This document shows, in pieces, positions 34,685 to 42,997 of a DNA stretch of 64,000 nt (position 1 is its first letter; every line of letters starts with the position of its first letter). The notes under the pieces were generated by a model. That model saw only the letters and a list, made by a program, of their open reading frames with translations, did not search any database and was not told the origin of the DNA. Made by a program: the position numbers and the translations under genes. The stretch comes from Clostridiales bacterium. GTDB taxonomy: Bacteria; Bacillota; Clostridia; Lachnospirales; Lachnospiraceae. The stretch spans positions 1-64,000 of the forward strand of contig JAJQCD010000028.1 of NCBI GenBank assembly GCA_021202925.1, read 5' to 3'.

Positions 34685-35653
34685 ATGTTGATACCTGGAT
34701 TGTTGTTTCTTGTGGGATTAGCCTGCCTGATTGTGGGCGGGGACTGGTTTGTGGACGGTTCCACGGGCATCGCCCGTCGCTTCCATCTGCCGGAACTATT
34801 AATCGGTGCGACTGTTGTTTCCATCGGGACGACGCTTCCGGAAGTGATGGTTTCGACAACGTCTGCGCTGACGGGGCACAGCGAGATCGCTTACGGTAAT
34901 GCGATCGGTTCTGTGATCTGCAATACGGCTCTGATCTCTGCGATCACGATAGCAGCAAAGCCGGGGGTCATCGATCGAAAATCCCTGCAGACGCCGGTTC
35001 TGTTCTTTTTTCTGGCAGCGATTCTTTATGCCGGTGTGGCTTACCGGTATGGATATTTTGGCAGAGGGATCGGGATTGTGCTGCTGATGATATTTGTGAT
35101 ATACATGCTTGTCACGATATGGCAGATGAAGAAACACCCAACGTCGGAGACGCCAGAGGAAACGGAAAGCGGAACAGAAAAGACGCTTACGGTCGATATC
35201 GGTCTGCTGGTCATCGGGGCCGTGCTGATTGCCATTGGCGCGAATCTGTTGGTTGAAAATGGTACGTTGCTGGCACAGGCCATTGGTGTACCAGAGTCGG
35301 TAATTGCATTGACTTTTGTAGCATTGGGGACGTCGCTGCCGGAACTGGTGACGGCGATTACGTCGCTGCTGAAAGGGCACGGCGCCCTTTCTCTTGGTAA
35401 TGTCATCGGCGCAAATCTGTTCAATCTGGTGCTGGTCAGTGGGGTTTCTATTACACTGTCGCCTTTTTGGATTCCTCAGAATTCGATGCTGTTCGGGCGC
35501 AATGCGTCGCTTGTGCTCGATCTTCCGGTTATGTTCGTCGTTATGCTGTTGATGACGGTGCCGACGCTGGTGCGAGGGCGGCTTTACCGGCTGCAGGGGC
35601 TCCTGTTGCTGATGATTTATGCGGTATTCTGTGTCATTCAGTTTTACATGTGA
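34685..35653 (+). CDS. CaCA-family calcium/sodium (cation) antiporter
   Basis: A 322-residue integral membrane antiporter of the YrbG/CaCA type with about ten transmembrane helices. The two inverted alpha repeats are VVSIGTTLPEVMVS (near 46-59) and FVALGTSLPELVTAITSLLK, with the ion-binding Glu in each; GNAIGSVICN and GNVIGANLFN complete the repeats. The linker is short. The start ATG 34685 follows GGGAGAAAAATC. It is divergent from sigG. Confidence 0.88.
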   Translation: MLIPGLLFLVGLACLIVGGDWFVDGSTGIARRFHLPELLIGATVVSIGTTLPEVMVSTTSALTGHSEIAYGNAIGSVICNTALISAITIAAKPGVIDRKSLQTPVLFFFLAAILYAGVAYRYGYFGRGIGIVLLMIFVIYMLVTIWQMKKHPTSETPEETESGTEKTLTVDIGLLVIGAVLIAIGANLLVENGTLLAQAIGVPESVIALTFVALGTSLPELVTAITSLLKGHGALSLGNVIGANLFNLVLVSGVSITLSPFWIPQNSMLFGRNASLVLDLPVMFVVMLLMTVPTLVRGRLYRLQGLLLLMIYAVFCVIQFYM

Positions 35654-35682
35654 GCCGGTTTGACGAGGATGGTTACGGGAGA

Positions 35683-35708
35683 GCGCCGTTTTTTGCGGCG
35701 CGTTTTTT
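35683..35708 (+). terminator. Terminator of the antiporter
   Basis: GCGCCG (35683-35688) pairs with CGGCGC (35696-35701), followed by GTTTTTT. Confidence 0.75.
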
Positions 35709-35731
35709 CTGTCTTTTTATGAAGAATATAG

Positions 35732-35760
35732 TTTGTAGATTTGGGATTCCATGTTATAAT
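35732..35760 (+). promoter_or_regulatory. Promoter of the PIN-like gene
   Basis: An extended -10, TGTTATAAT (35752-35760), with a weak TTTGTA at 35732-35737 (17-nt spacing). The gene begins 59 nt downstream. Confidence 0.5.
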
Positions 35761-35818
35761 AGGTGTGGCGCATGGGTTTCCAGGATGGCTCATGCGACAG
35801 AAAAAGAAAGGATGACTT

Positions 35819-37528
35819 ATGAAGAGAACCTATTTGATTGACAGTGAGAATATCAACGACGTCTGGGTGGAACTTCTGCAATGCCTGGAGGAGGACGATG
35901 GGATCCTGGTATTTTTCACTGACAAGAGTGCCCATATGGGATACGATCGGATTATTCGGATTATGGAGCAGGAAAAGGGAACGATACAGTGGATTCGGTG
36001 CTTTGAAGGGCAGAATGCGCTGGATTTCCAGCTCGTGACAGAAATGGGACACCAGATCTATCTGGATCCGGAGCGTGAGTATGTGATTGTATCCAACGAT
36101 ACCGGGTACGATGCGGCGGTGCGGTACTGGCAGCAGAGAGGCAGCAGCGTCAGCCGGATGCGGGGAGTCGAGATTGAACGACTGGTGTCTGACACGAAGC
36201 GTCGTTCTCAACAGCAGAAGCGAACCGGGCGACGCGGTGCGTCGACTGAGGGGAAGACGGAAGCGGAGCGTAAGGCGATGGCGGCGGAACCGAAGGCGCA
36301 GGCGGAATCCAACGTGCAGGTGACGCAGAAGACAGCCGGAGCAGAAGGAAAGGCGGCGCCAAAGCCGAAAGCTCTGGAGACGAAGGCGCAGCCGGAACCG
36401 GAAAAAATGACGGCGGAAAAGAAGGCAGAACCGAAGCCGACAACTCCGGAAACGGAGCGCAGAAAGGCATCGGCAGAACCGAAGACAGAGCCGGAATCGA
36501 AGACGCCCACTGCGGAGGAAAAGTCAGAGCGGAAACCGAAGGCGACGGAGCGAAAACAGGCAGAATCCGGATCGAAGAAGGACCGGAAAGCGTTGCCGGA
36601 GAAGCAGGCGGACGCATGGCTGGTAACTTCGGAAGAGCGAAAGATGGACGCGGATGAGAATCTGGCTGCGGTCACGGCTGAGGTGACGAAGACGCTGGAA
36701 GACGCAGACAACAGAAAATCGTCAGAAAAGAAAAAACGCCGGAAGGATTCGAAGCTCAGGCGGGAGAAGAAAGCCGGGACGGAGCAGGAGACGGAAGAGA
36801 CGTGTCGCTCAACGGCGACGCTGGAGCCCGTCGAACAGTACTGGCCCGGAGAGGAGCATGGACGGAAGCTGGATTACCAGATGGGAACGCTGGGCACGGA
36901 CAACTGGGATGTGGCAGCACAGGCGCACAGCAGCCTGGAACTGGATCTGTATTATGATCCGGCCGAGGCGGATTCTGAAGGTGGAGAGCCAGAGACGGAT
37001 GCGACGCAGGAGACGCAATGTAGCGAAGAAACAGAGGATGAGATTGACGAGGATGAGCCGGGGGATGGAGCGCAGACGCTTGGCTGCCGGGAAGCGTTGC
37101 TTGCCATTTTTGAGGAGACAGGCAGCCGGACGCCGCATCGGGATCTGAAGTTTCTGAAGGGCCTCTGCCGGTGTGTGAAGCTTTCGGACATGTCGGGTCT
37201 GCACAATATTCTGGAGTACCAGTTTGGCCAGGAGACGGGCAATGCGATTTACCACTATATCAAGAAAAATCCGACGTGTCGTGATGATCTGGCTGCGGGT
37301 TATCTGAACAGCAAAAAACAGCGGGAACGCCAGTATCTGGAACTGATTCTCTGGCGAAATCTTGGCGTGAAGGAGGATGCCGAGGCGGTCTGGAAGATTC
37401 TGACTGCGATTCCCCGTAAAAATCTGAGTTCGATCCATGGCGCGCTGGTCAGGAAATTCGGACAGGAGAAGGGTGCGGGTTATTACGCGGTACTCCGCAA
37501 TCATGTAAAGATTGTCCGTGGGCTGTAA
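35819..37528 (+). CDS. PIN/NYN-like nuclease-fold protein with low-complexity linker and duplicated C-terminal motif
   Basis: A 569-residue protein in three parts. Residues 1-125 are a PIN-like domain with acidic residues in LIDSENIND (8-16), NALDFQLVTEMG and IVSNDTGYDAAVRYW. Residues about 130-330 are an Ala/Glu/Lys/Pro-rich repetitive linker (units such as AEPKAQAES). The C-terminal 150 residues contain two similar units, LHNILEYQFGQETGNAIYHY and IHGALVRKFGQEKGAGYYAV, about 79 residues apart. A ribonuclease role is plausible from the PIN fold but is not demonstrated. The low-complexity DNA has a strong purine bias, unlike the neighbours. Start ATG 35819. Confidence 0.75.
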   Translation: MKRTYLIDSENINDVWVELLQCLEEDDGILVFFTDKSAHMGYDRIIRIMEQEKGTIQWIRCFEGQNALDFQLVTEMGHQIYLDPEREYVIVSNDTGYDAAVRYWQQRGSSVSRMRGVEIERLVSDTKRRSQQQKRTGRRGASTEGKTEAERKAMAAEPKAQAESNVQVTQKTAGAEGKAAPKPKALETKAQPEPEKMTAEKKAEPKPTTPETERRKASAEPKTEPESKTPTAEEKSERKPKATERKQAESGSKKDRKALPEKQADAWLVTSEERKMDADENLAAVTAEVTKTLEDADNRKSSEKKKRRKDSKLRREKKAGTEQETEETCRSTATLEPVEQYWPGEEHGRKLDYQMGTLGTDNWDVAAQAHSSLELDLYYDPAEADSEGGEPETDATQETQCSEETEDEIDEDEPGDGAQTLGCREALLAIFEETGSRTPHRDLKFLKGLCRCVKLSDMSGLHNILEYQFGQETGNAIYHYIKKNPTCRDDLAAGYLNSKKQRERQYLELILWRNLGVKEDAEAVWKILTAIPRKNLSSIHGALVRKFGQEKGAGYYAVLRNHVKIVRGL

Positions 37529-37629
37529 GACAGCGTGAGGGGACAGGAATCCGGTTTGAAGAGACGACCGGACGTGTGCGGGTATGGAATGTGGCGACGA
37601 CATCTCCGTACATGAGAGAGGAGAGGCAC

Positions 37630-38127
37630 ATGGAAAGGCAGCATGCGAGACTGATAGACGCGATGATTGCTTATGACAGAGGAGATGCGAGACGGATTCA
37701 GCATTTTATCAAGGTTCATGATCTTGCAGCAACGATCGCGTGTCTGGAGAACGTAGATGAAGAGACAGTTTTCATCCTGGAGACGGCTGCGATTCTCCAT
37801 GACATCGGAATTCATATCAGCGAACAGAAGTATGGAACGGGAACCGGGAAATATCAGGAACTGGAAGGACCGCCGGAGGCGGAGAAACTGATGCTGGCAA
37901 CGGGTGGTTATACCCCGGAACAGATTGAACGGGTGAAGTTTCTGATTGGTCATCACCATACTTATACGGATATCGACGGGATGGATTATCAGATTCTGGT
38001 AGAGGCGGATTTCCTTGTGAACCTGTATGAAGACGGTGAAAATCCGGAGCGTGCCAGACAGGTACGCAAGCGGTTGTTCCGTACAGAGACCGGGATACGG
38101 ATGCTGGACGCAATGTTTGGATTGTAG
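37630..38127 (+). CDS. HD-domain phosphohydrolase
   Basis: A 165-residue HD-superfamily protein: VHDLAATIACLENVDEE, TAAILHDIGIHISEQKYG (catalytic HD pair) and FLIGHHHTYTDIDGMDYQIL (further metal His), then EADFLVNLYE. The substrate is unknown; the family hydrolyses phosphate esters, often of nucleotides. The start ATG 37630 is chosen for its GAGAGGAGAGG Shine-Dalgarno; an ATG at 37576 is in frame without one. It is convergent with coaX. Confidence 0.82.
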   Translation: MERQHARLIDAMIAYDRGDARRIQHFIKVHDLAATIACLENVDEETVFILETAAILHDIGIHISEQKYGTGTGKYQELEGPPEAEKLMLATGGYTPEQIERVKFLIGHHHTYTDIDGMDYQILVEADFLVNLYEDGENPERARQVRKRLFRTETGIRMLDAMFGL

Positions 38128-38174
38128 CGATTGCGGACGGTAGAGCGGATTGTGCCCTGGAACAATGAAAACAG

Positions 38175-38213
38175 CCCCCGTGGGAGAACATTTCAATCTC
38201 CCGCGGGGGTTTC
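38175..38213. terminator. Terminator between the HD gene and coaX
   Basis: CCCCCGTGGGAGA (38175-38187) pairs with TCTCCCGCGGGGG (38197-38209) through a 9-nt loop, followed by TTT. It probably serves both convergent genes. Confidence 0.75.
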
Positions 38214-38291
38214 GGTTTGCAATAACAGAAGAAAAGAACTGCCGGAGGCAGGTTCCGCAGGAACCGGTATGCGGAGCGTACCCCGGGATCG

Positions 38292-39059
38292 TCAGTTATG
38301 GTTCTTGTCATACAGAATGAGCAGGCCTTTGAGCAGCAGGGCGTTGTCGTATACAATGTGATGACGGCACAGTGGAATGATGAACCGGGACAGGCCTCCG
38401 GTGGAGACGATGGATGGCGTTTCACCGAGTTCGGCTTCCATGCGGTCGATGATGCTGTCAATCATTCCGGCGTTACCATACATAATGCCGCTTCGCATGC
38501 AGTCAATGGTATTCTTGCCGATGACATTCTTCGGAATGTCAATGCTGATGGAAGGAAGCTGTGCGGTCCGGCTGCTCAGGGAATCCAGCGAAACGCGCAG
38601 GCCAGGCAGGATGACGCCGCCAATGTAGTTGCCATTGCGGTCTACGACAGACAGGGTCGTTGCGGTGCCCATGTCAATGACAATAATGGGACAGGGGAAA
38701 TCATGAATCGCGGCAACCGCGTCGACGATCATATCGCTGCCGACGGTCTTCGGATTGTCCATCAGAATGTTCATGCCGGTTTTAATGCCAGCGCCCACCA
38801 GCATCGGGTGATAGCCGAGAATTTTCTTGACGGCGGATGAGATGGGAGCGTTCAGGGGAGGCACCACAGAAGACAGGATTGCTCCCTCAATCCGGGATGG
38901 AAGAATGTTGTGAATTTCGAGGATGTTTTTTATGTTAATCGCATATTCGGTACCGGTCTTGTCGCGGTTCGTTGTGAGACGTTCAACAAAATAGGTCTTT
39001 TCGTGGTCAATGCATCCGATGACAATGTTGGTATTGCCCATATCGATTGCCAGTATCAT
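38292..39059 (-). CDS. coaX: Type III pantothenate kinase
   Basis: A 255-residue CoaX, which phosphorylates pantothenate in the first step of CoA synthesis and is insensitive to CoA feedback. It has the ASKHA fold: LAIDMGNTNIVIGCID (phosphate 1), VIDMGTATTLSVVDRNGNY (phosphate 2, catalytic Asp), GGVILPGLRVSLDSL and TGGLSRFI. The start ATG 39059 follows AAGGAGCAGACCATT on the minus strand. It is divergent from coaBC, so two CoA steps are encoded back to back across a 206-nt promoter region. Confidence 0.93.
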   Translation of the reverse strand: MILAIDMGNTNIVIGCIDHEKTYFVERLTTNRDKTGTEYAINIKNILEIHNILPSRIEGAILSSVVPPLNAPISSAVKKILGYHPMLVGAGIKTGMNILMDNPKTVGSDMIVDAVAAIHDFPCPIIVIDMGTATTLSVVDRNGNYIGGVILPGLRVSLDSLSSRTAQLPSISIDIPKNVIGKNTIDCMRSGIMYGNAGMIDSIIDRMEAELGETPSIVSTGGLSRFIIPLCRHHIVYDNALLLKGLLILYDKNHN

Positions 39060-39265
39060 AATGGTCTGCTCCTTTATTGTTTCGTTTATCCTGTTTCATG
39101 GTGATTCGGGTCTTTGGTTACGGGCCATGCGGCGGTTGATAACCTTTCATCATCCTAGCACATTTCTCCCGGAAAAACAATTGGAATCCCTTTTATAAGT
39201 GATGAAATTGTGATATACTGGTACAAGTCTGGGCAGTCGCCAGAAAAGATACGGAGGACAGAAGG

Positions 39266-40480
39266 ATGCTTCAGGGAAAGACGGTGGTGTTGGGCGTAAG
39301 CGGAGGGATCGCCGCATATAAGATTGCGTCGCTCGCGAGTATGCTGAAGAAGCAGCATGCGAATATCGAGGTGATCATGACGGAACATGCGACGAAGTTT
39401 ATTGCGCCGCTGACATTTGAGACGCTGACAGGGAAGAAATGTATGGTAGACACGTTTGACCGGGATTTTCGGTTTGAAGTGGAGCACATTGCGCTGGCGA
39501 AGCGGGCGGATGTGTTCATGATCGCTCCGGCTACGGCCAATGTGATTGCGAAAGTGGCGCATGGGCTCGCTGACGATATGCTGACGACAACGTTTCTGGC
39601 ATGTGAGAAGCCGAAATACATCGTACCGGCGATGAACACCCAGATGTATGAGAATCCTGTCACGCAGGACAATCTCGCTGCCTGCCGACGTTACGGGATG
39701 CATGTGATCGACCCGGCAAGCGGATATCTGGCCTGTGGAGATACGGGCGCAGGAAAGATGCCGGAGCCGTCGGAATTGTTTGAATATATTGTCAGTGAGA
39801 TCGGATATGAGAAGGATCTTGCGGGGAAAAGGCTTCTTGTGACAGCGGGACCGACCTGCGAGCCGATTGACCCGGTTCGTTATATTACGAACCATTCGAC
39901 CGGGAAGATGGGGTATGCGATCGCCCGCGCGGCTGCGCGAAGAGGCGCAAAGGTGACGCTGGTTTCGGGACCGGTTAACCTGGATGTTCCGCATGGAGTG
40001 AGGCTGGTTCCGGTTAAAAGTGCGAGGGATATGTTTGAGGCGGTGACTTCCGTGAGCGCAGAACAGGATGCGGTGATTAAGGCGGCGGCTGTGGCTGATT
40101 ACCGTCCGAAGTATGTCGGAGAGGAAAAGACGAAGAAATCGGATGGAGATATGAAGATTGAGCTGGAACGAACGGATGATATCCTGGCCTGGCTGGGTGA
40201 ACATCGGCAGCCGGGGCAGTTCCTCTGCGGATTTTCCATGGAGACGAAGGATATGCTTGCTAATTCACGGGTGAAGCTGGATCGCAAACATATTGATATG
40301 ATTGTGGCGAATAATCTGAGAGTGGCGGGTGCGGGATTCGGCACGGATACCAATGTCGTGACGATTATTACCCGAAGCGGGGAAGAGGAACTGGCGATGA
40401 TGACAAAGGATCAGGTGGCGCACATCCTGCTCGACCGGATTTTTTGTGCGGAAGGGAATCGGACGAAGGAAGTTTTGTGA
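39266..40480 (+). CDS. coaBC: Bifunctional phosphopantothenoylcysteine decarboxylase/synthetase
   Basis: A 404-residue CoaBC (Dfp). The N-terminal flavin-dependent decarboxylase (CoaC) has VLGVSGGIAAYKIASLASML with the His near VEVEHIALA, and VPAMNTQMYENP as the substrate clamp. The C-terminal synthetase (CoaB) has LVTAGPTCEPIDPVRYITNHSTGKMG and KAAAVADYRP, then VGFSMET-type CGFSMETKD and IVANNLRVAGAGFG. The two domains join near residue 190. The start ATG 39266 follows GGAGGACAGAAGG. It is a core gene and of full length. Confidence 0.94.
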   Translation: MLQGKTVVLGVSGGIAAYKIASLASMLKKQHANIEVIMTEHATKFIAPLTFETLTGKKCMVDTFDRDFRFEVEHIALAKRADVFMIAPATANVIAKVAHGLADDMLTTTFLACEKPKYIVPAMNTQMYENPVTQDNLAACRRYGMHVIDPASGYLACGDTGAGKMPEPSELFEYIVSEIGYEKDLAGKRLLVTAGPTCEPIDPVRYITNHSTGKMGYAIARAAARRGAKVTLVSGPVNLDVPHGVRLVPVKSARDMFEAVTSVSAEQDAVIKAAAVADYRPKYVGEEKTKKSDGDMKIELERTDDILAWLGEHRQPGQFLCGFSMETKDMLANSRVKLDRKHIDMIVANNLRVAGAGFGTDTNVVTIITRSGEEELAMMTKDQVAHILLDRIFCAEGNRTKEVL

Positions 40481-40582
40481 TCCGGTATACAGAGCTGATA
40501 TGAGGGAAAGAAATGATGCGGCCTGAGACGATCCGGCCCGCATTCTGACATATAATTGAACTGGTTGATTGGAGGAAACATA

Positions 40583-42175
40583 TTGTCTAATATAACAGAA
40601 GAAATCAGGAAACGAAGAACATTTGCGATCATTTCCCACCCGGATGCGGGCAAGACGACATTGACAGAGAAATTCCTGTTGTACGGTGGCGCGATTAATC
40701 TGGCAGGGACGGTCAAGGGACGCAAGGCGGCTAAGCATGCGGTCTCAGACTGGATGGAGATTGAGAAGGAAAGAGGAATTTCTGTGACTTCATCGGTGAT
40801 GCAGTTTGAATATGGCGGTTACTGCATCAATATTCTGGATACACCGGGGCATCAGGATTTCTCGGAGGATACGTACCGGACGCTGATGGCGGCGGACAGC
40901 GCGGTGATGGTCATCGATGGCTCCAAGGGCGTCGAAGCACAGACGATCAAGCTGTTTAAAGTCTGTGTGATGCGTGGGATTCCGATTTTTACTTTTATCA
41001 ATAAACTGGACAGGGAAGCGAGAGACCCGTTTGATCTTCTTGATGAGATCGAGCATGTGCTTGGCATCCGGACCTGCCCGATCAACTGGCCGATCGGCTG
41101 TGGGAAGAATTTCAAGGGAGTGTATGATCGCCGCGAGCGGACGATCACGACTTTTACAGCCGCCATGGGAGGCGCGAAGGAGGTTGCTTCCAGGACATTT
41201 GCCGTTGATGAAGCGGATGTGGAGTCGGTGATTGGCGCGGATTATCACCAGCAGTTACTCGATGAGATAGAGCTGTTGGACGGCGCGGCAGATGAGTTTG
41301 ATCAGGAGCGGGTCAGCCGCGGGAATCTGTCGCCGGTTTTCTTTGGATCGGCGCTGACGAATTTTGGCGTGGAGACCTTTTTGCGGCATTTCCTGAATAT
41401 GACGACATCTCCGCTTCCGCGTAAGACGACGACGGGGGTGATTGACCCGTTCCGGGAGGACTTTTCAGCGTTTGTATTCAAGATTCAGGCCAATATGAAC
41501 AAGGCGCACCGGGATCGTATCGCGTTTATGCGTGTGGTATCCGGCCGGTTTGAGGCCGGAATGGAGGTCAATCATGTGCAGGGAGGACGTAAGATGCGTC
41601 TGTCGCAGCCACAGCAGATGATGGCACAGGATCGGAAAATTGTGGAAGAGGCGTTTGCGGGGGATATCATCGGCGTTTTTGATCCGGGGATTTTTTCCAT
41701 CGGCGATACCCTGTGCCTGTCGAATGAAAAATTTGAATTTGAGGGAATCCCGACCTTTGCGCCAGAACATTTCGCCCGTGTGCGCCAGGTGGATACCATG
41801 AAACGCAAACAGTTTCTGAAGGGTGTCAGCCAGATCGCGCAGGAGGGTGCCATTCAGATTTTTCAGGAGTATAATACCGGCATGGAGGAGATTATTGTCG
41901 GCGTGGTCGGTGAACTGCAGTTTGAGGTTCTGACATACCGCCTGGAGAATGAATATAATGTGGACGTAAAGCTGGAACATCTTCCCTACGAGTACATTCG
42001 CTGGATTGAGAATAAGGATGAAATCGATGTGGAAAGGATTCAGGGTACTTCTGACATGAAGCGGATCCGGGATCTGAAAGACAATCCGTTGCTTCTGTTT
42101 GTGAACAGCTGGAGCATCGGGATGGTCGAGGAGCGTAATCCGAAGCTGAAACTCAGTGAGTTTGGGAGGGATTGA
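40583..42175 (+). CDS. prfC: Peptide chain release factor 3
   Basis: A 530-residue RF3, the GTPase that removes RF1/RF2 from the ribosome after peptide release. G motifs are SHPDAGKTTLTEK (G1), DTPGHQDFSEDTY (G3) and INKLDREARDP (G4). The start is TTG 40583, six bases after GGAGGA (40571-40576), and the length then matches RF3 (about 530). The C-terminal domains follow the usual order (IGVFDPGIFSIGDTL, VGVVGELQFEVLTYR). It is followed by a carbonic anhydrase gene with its own ribosome-binding site. Confidence 0.94.
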   Translation: MSNITEEIRKRRTFAIISHPDAGKTTLTEKFLLYGGAINLAGTVKGRKAAKHAVSDWMEIEKERGISVTSSVMQFEYGGYCINILDTPGHQDFSEDTYRTLMAADSAVMVIDGSKGVEAQTIKLFKVCVMRGIPIFTFINKLDREARDPFDLLDEIEHVLGIRTCPINWPIGCGKNFKGVYDRRERTITTFTAAMGGAKEVASRTFAVDEADVESVIGADYHQQLLDEIELLDGAADEFDQERVSRGNLSPVFFGSALTNFGVETFLRHFLNMTTSPLPRKTTTGVIDPFREDFSAFVFKIQANMNKAHRDRIAFMRVVSGRFEAGMEVNHVQGGRKMRLSQPQQMMAQDRKIVEEAFAGDIIGVFDPGIFSIGDTLCLSNEKFEFEGIPTFAPEHFARVRQVDTMKRKQFLKGVSQIAQEGAIQIFQEYNTGMEEIIVGVVGELQFEVLTYRLENEYNVDVKLEHLPYEYIRWIENKDEIDVERIQGTSDMKRIRDLKDNPLLLFVNSWSIGMVEERNPKLKLSEFGRD

Positions 42176-42257
42176 TGAAGTTGCCGGTCCGGCATGGATA
42201 CGGGGGTTCCGGTGCCGGATTGAGGGAACAGAATGAGTAGAGAAAGGAGAAGAAAAG

Positions 42258-42905
42258 ATGAGAAAACTGTACAATGATATTCTGACATTTGGCAACGAGA
42301 CTGTGTTTGGGGAACATATCGCGGTGTGCGAAGGAGCAGCGGTTATGTTGCACCGCCTGGTGAAAGGAAACCGGGAGTATCAGATTGCGGATCAGAATCC
42401 GTCGATGATGACGCAGAACCGCCGGACGTACATGGCGGAGCTGGGGCAGACGCCGTGCGCGGTGGTCGTCTGTTGTGCGGATTCCCGTGTGCCGGCAGAA
42501 CATATTTTCCACGCCGGACTGGGTGAACTGTTTGTGATTCGCAATGCCGGCAACGTGATGGGGACGTATGACCTGGGAAGCATTGAGTATGCGGTTGAGC
42601 ATCTGAATGTCCAGCTGGTGCTGATCATGGGGCACACGAATTGTGGTGCGGTCGGCTCCGCGATGATGAATGAAGTCTGGAGCGGTGCACTGGCGGAAGT
42701 CTTAAAAGAAGTCGGTCTTGCGATCGGGGACGAGCGGGATCCGCGTGAGGCGGAGCGGAAAAATCTGATCCATAGTATGAAGCGGCTCGGAGAGAGCGAG
42801 ATTCTGCGTGAACTGCACCAGGAGGGCAAGGTGGAATTTGCCGGGGCGATCTATGATATTCGGACAGGGAAGGTCGAGTTCCTGGGGGAGAATGGAGAAG
42901 AATAG
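42258..42905 (+). CDS. Beta-class carbonic anhydrase
   Basis: A 215-residue beta-carbonic anhydrase. The zinc-site motif is CCADSRVPAEHIFHAGLGEL followed by VIRNAGNV, and the second Cys motif is MGHTNCGAVG, so the Cys, Asp-Arg dyad, His and Cys are present. The enzyme supplies bicarbonate for carboxylation reactions. The start ATG 42258 follows AGAAAGGAGAAGAAAAG. A terminator follows it. Confidence 0.9.
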   Translation: MRKLYNDILTFGNETVFGEHIAVCEGAAVMLHRLVKGNREYQIADQNPSMMTQNRRTYMAELGQTPCAVVVCCADSRVPAEHIFHAGLGELFVIRNAGNVMGTYDLGSIEYAVEHLNVQLVLIMGHTNCGAVGSAMMNEVWSGALAEVLKEVGLAIGDERDPREAERKNLIHSMKRLGESEILRELHQEGKVEFAGAIYDIRTGKVEFLGENGEE

Positions 42906-42921
42906 AGGGCATGTGACCCAT

Positions 42922-42990
42922 ACACAGAAAGACCCTGACCGTCTCTTACGTGAGCAAGCTCACGACGAGACGATCAGGGTCTTTCTGTGT
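42922..42990. terminator. 69-nt bidirectional terminator hairpin
   Basis: The outer 17-bp perfect stem (42922-42938 with 42974-42990), the middle CGTCTC/GAGACG stem (42940-42945/42967-42972) and the inner CGTGAGC/GCTCACG stem (42949-42955/42958-42964) form one long hairpin between convergent genes. A TTTCTGTG tail replaces the classical U-run. Confidence 0.75.
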
Positions 42991-42997
42991 GCACGGC

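Noticed and set aside
34582-34899. Frame overlapping the start of the antiporter
   Set aside because: It lies in another frame over a clear membrane protein with its own Shine-Dalgarno; no homology is seen.
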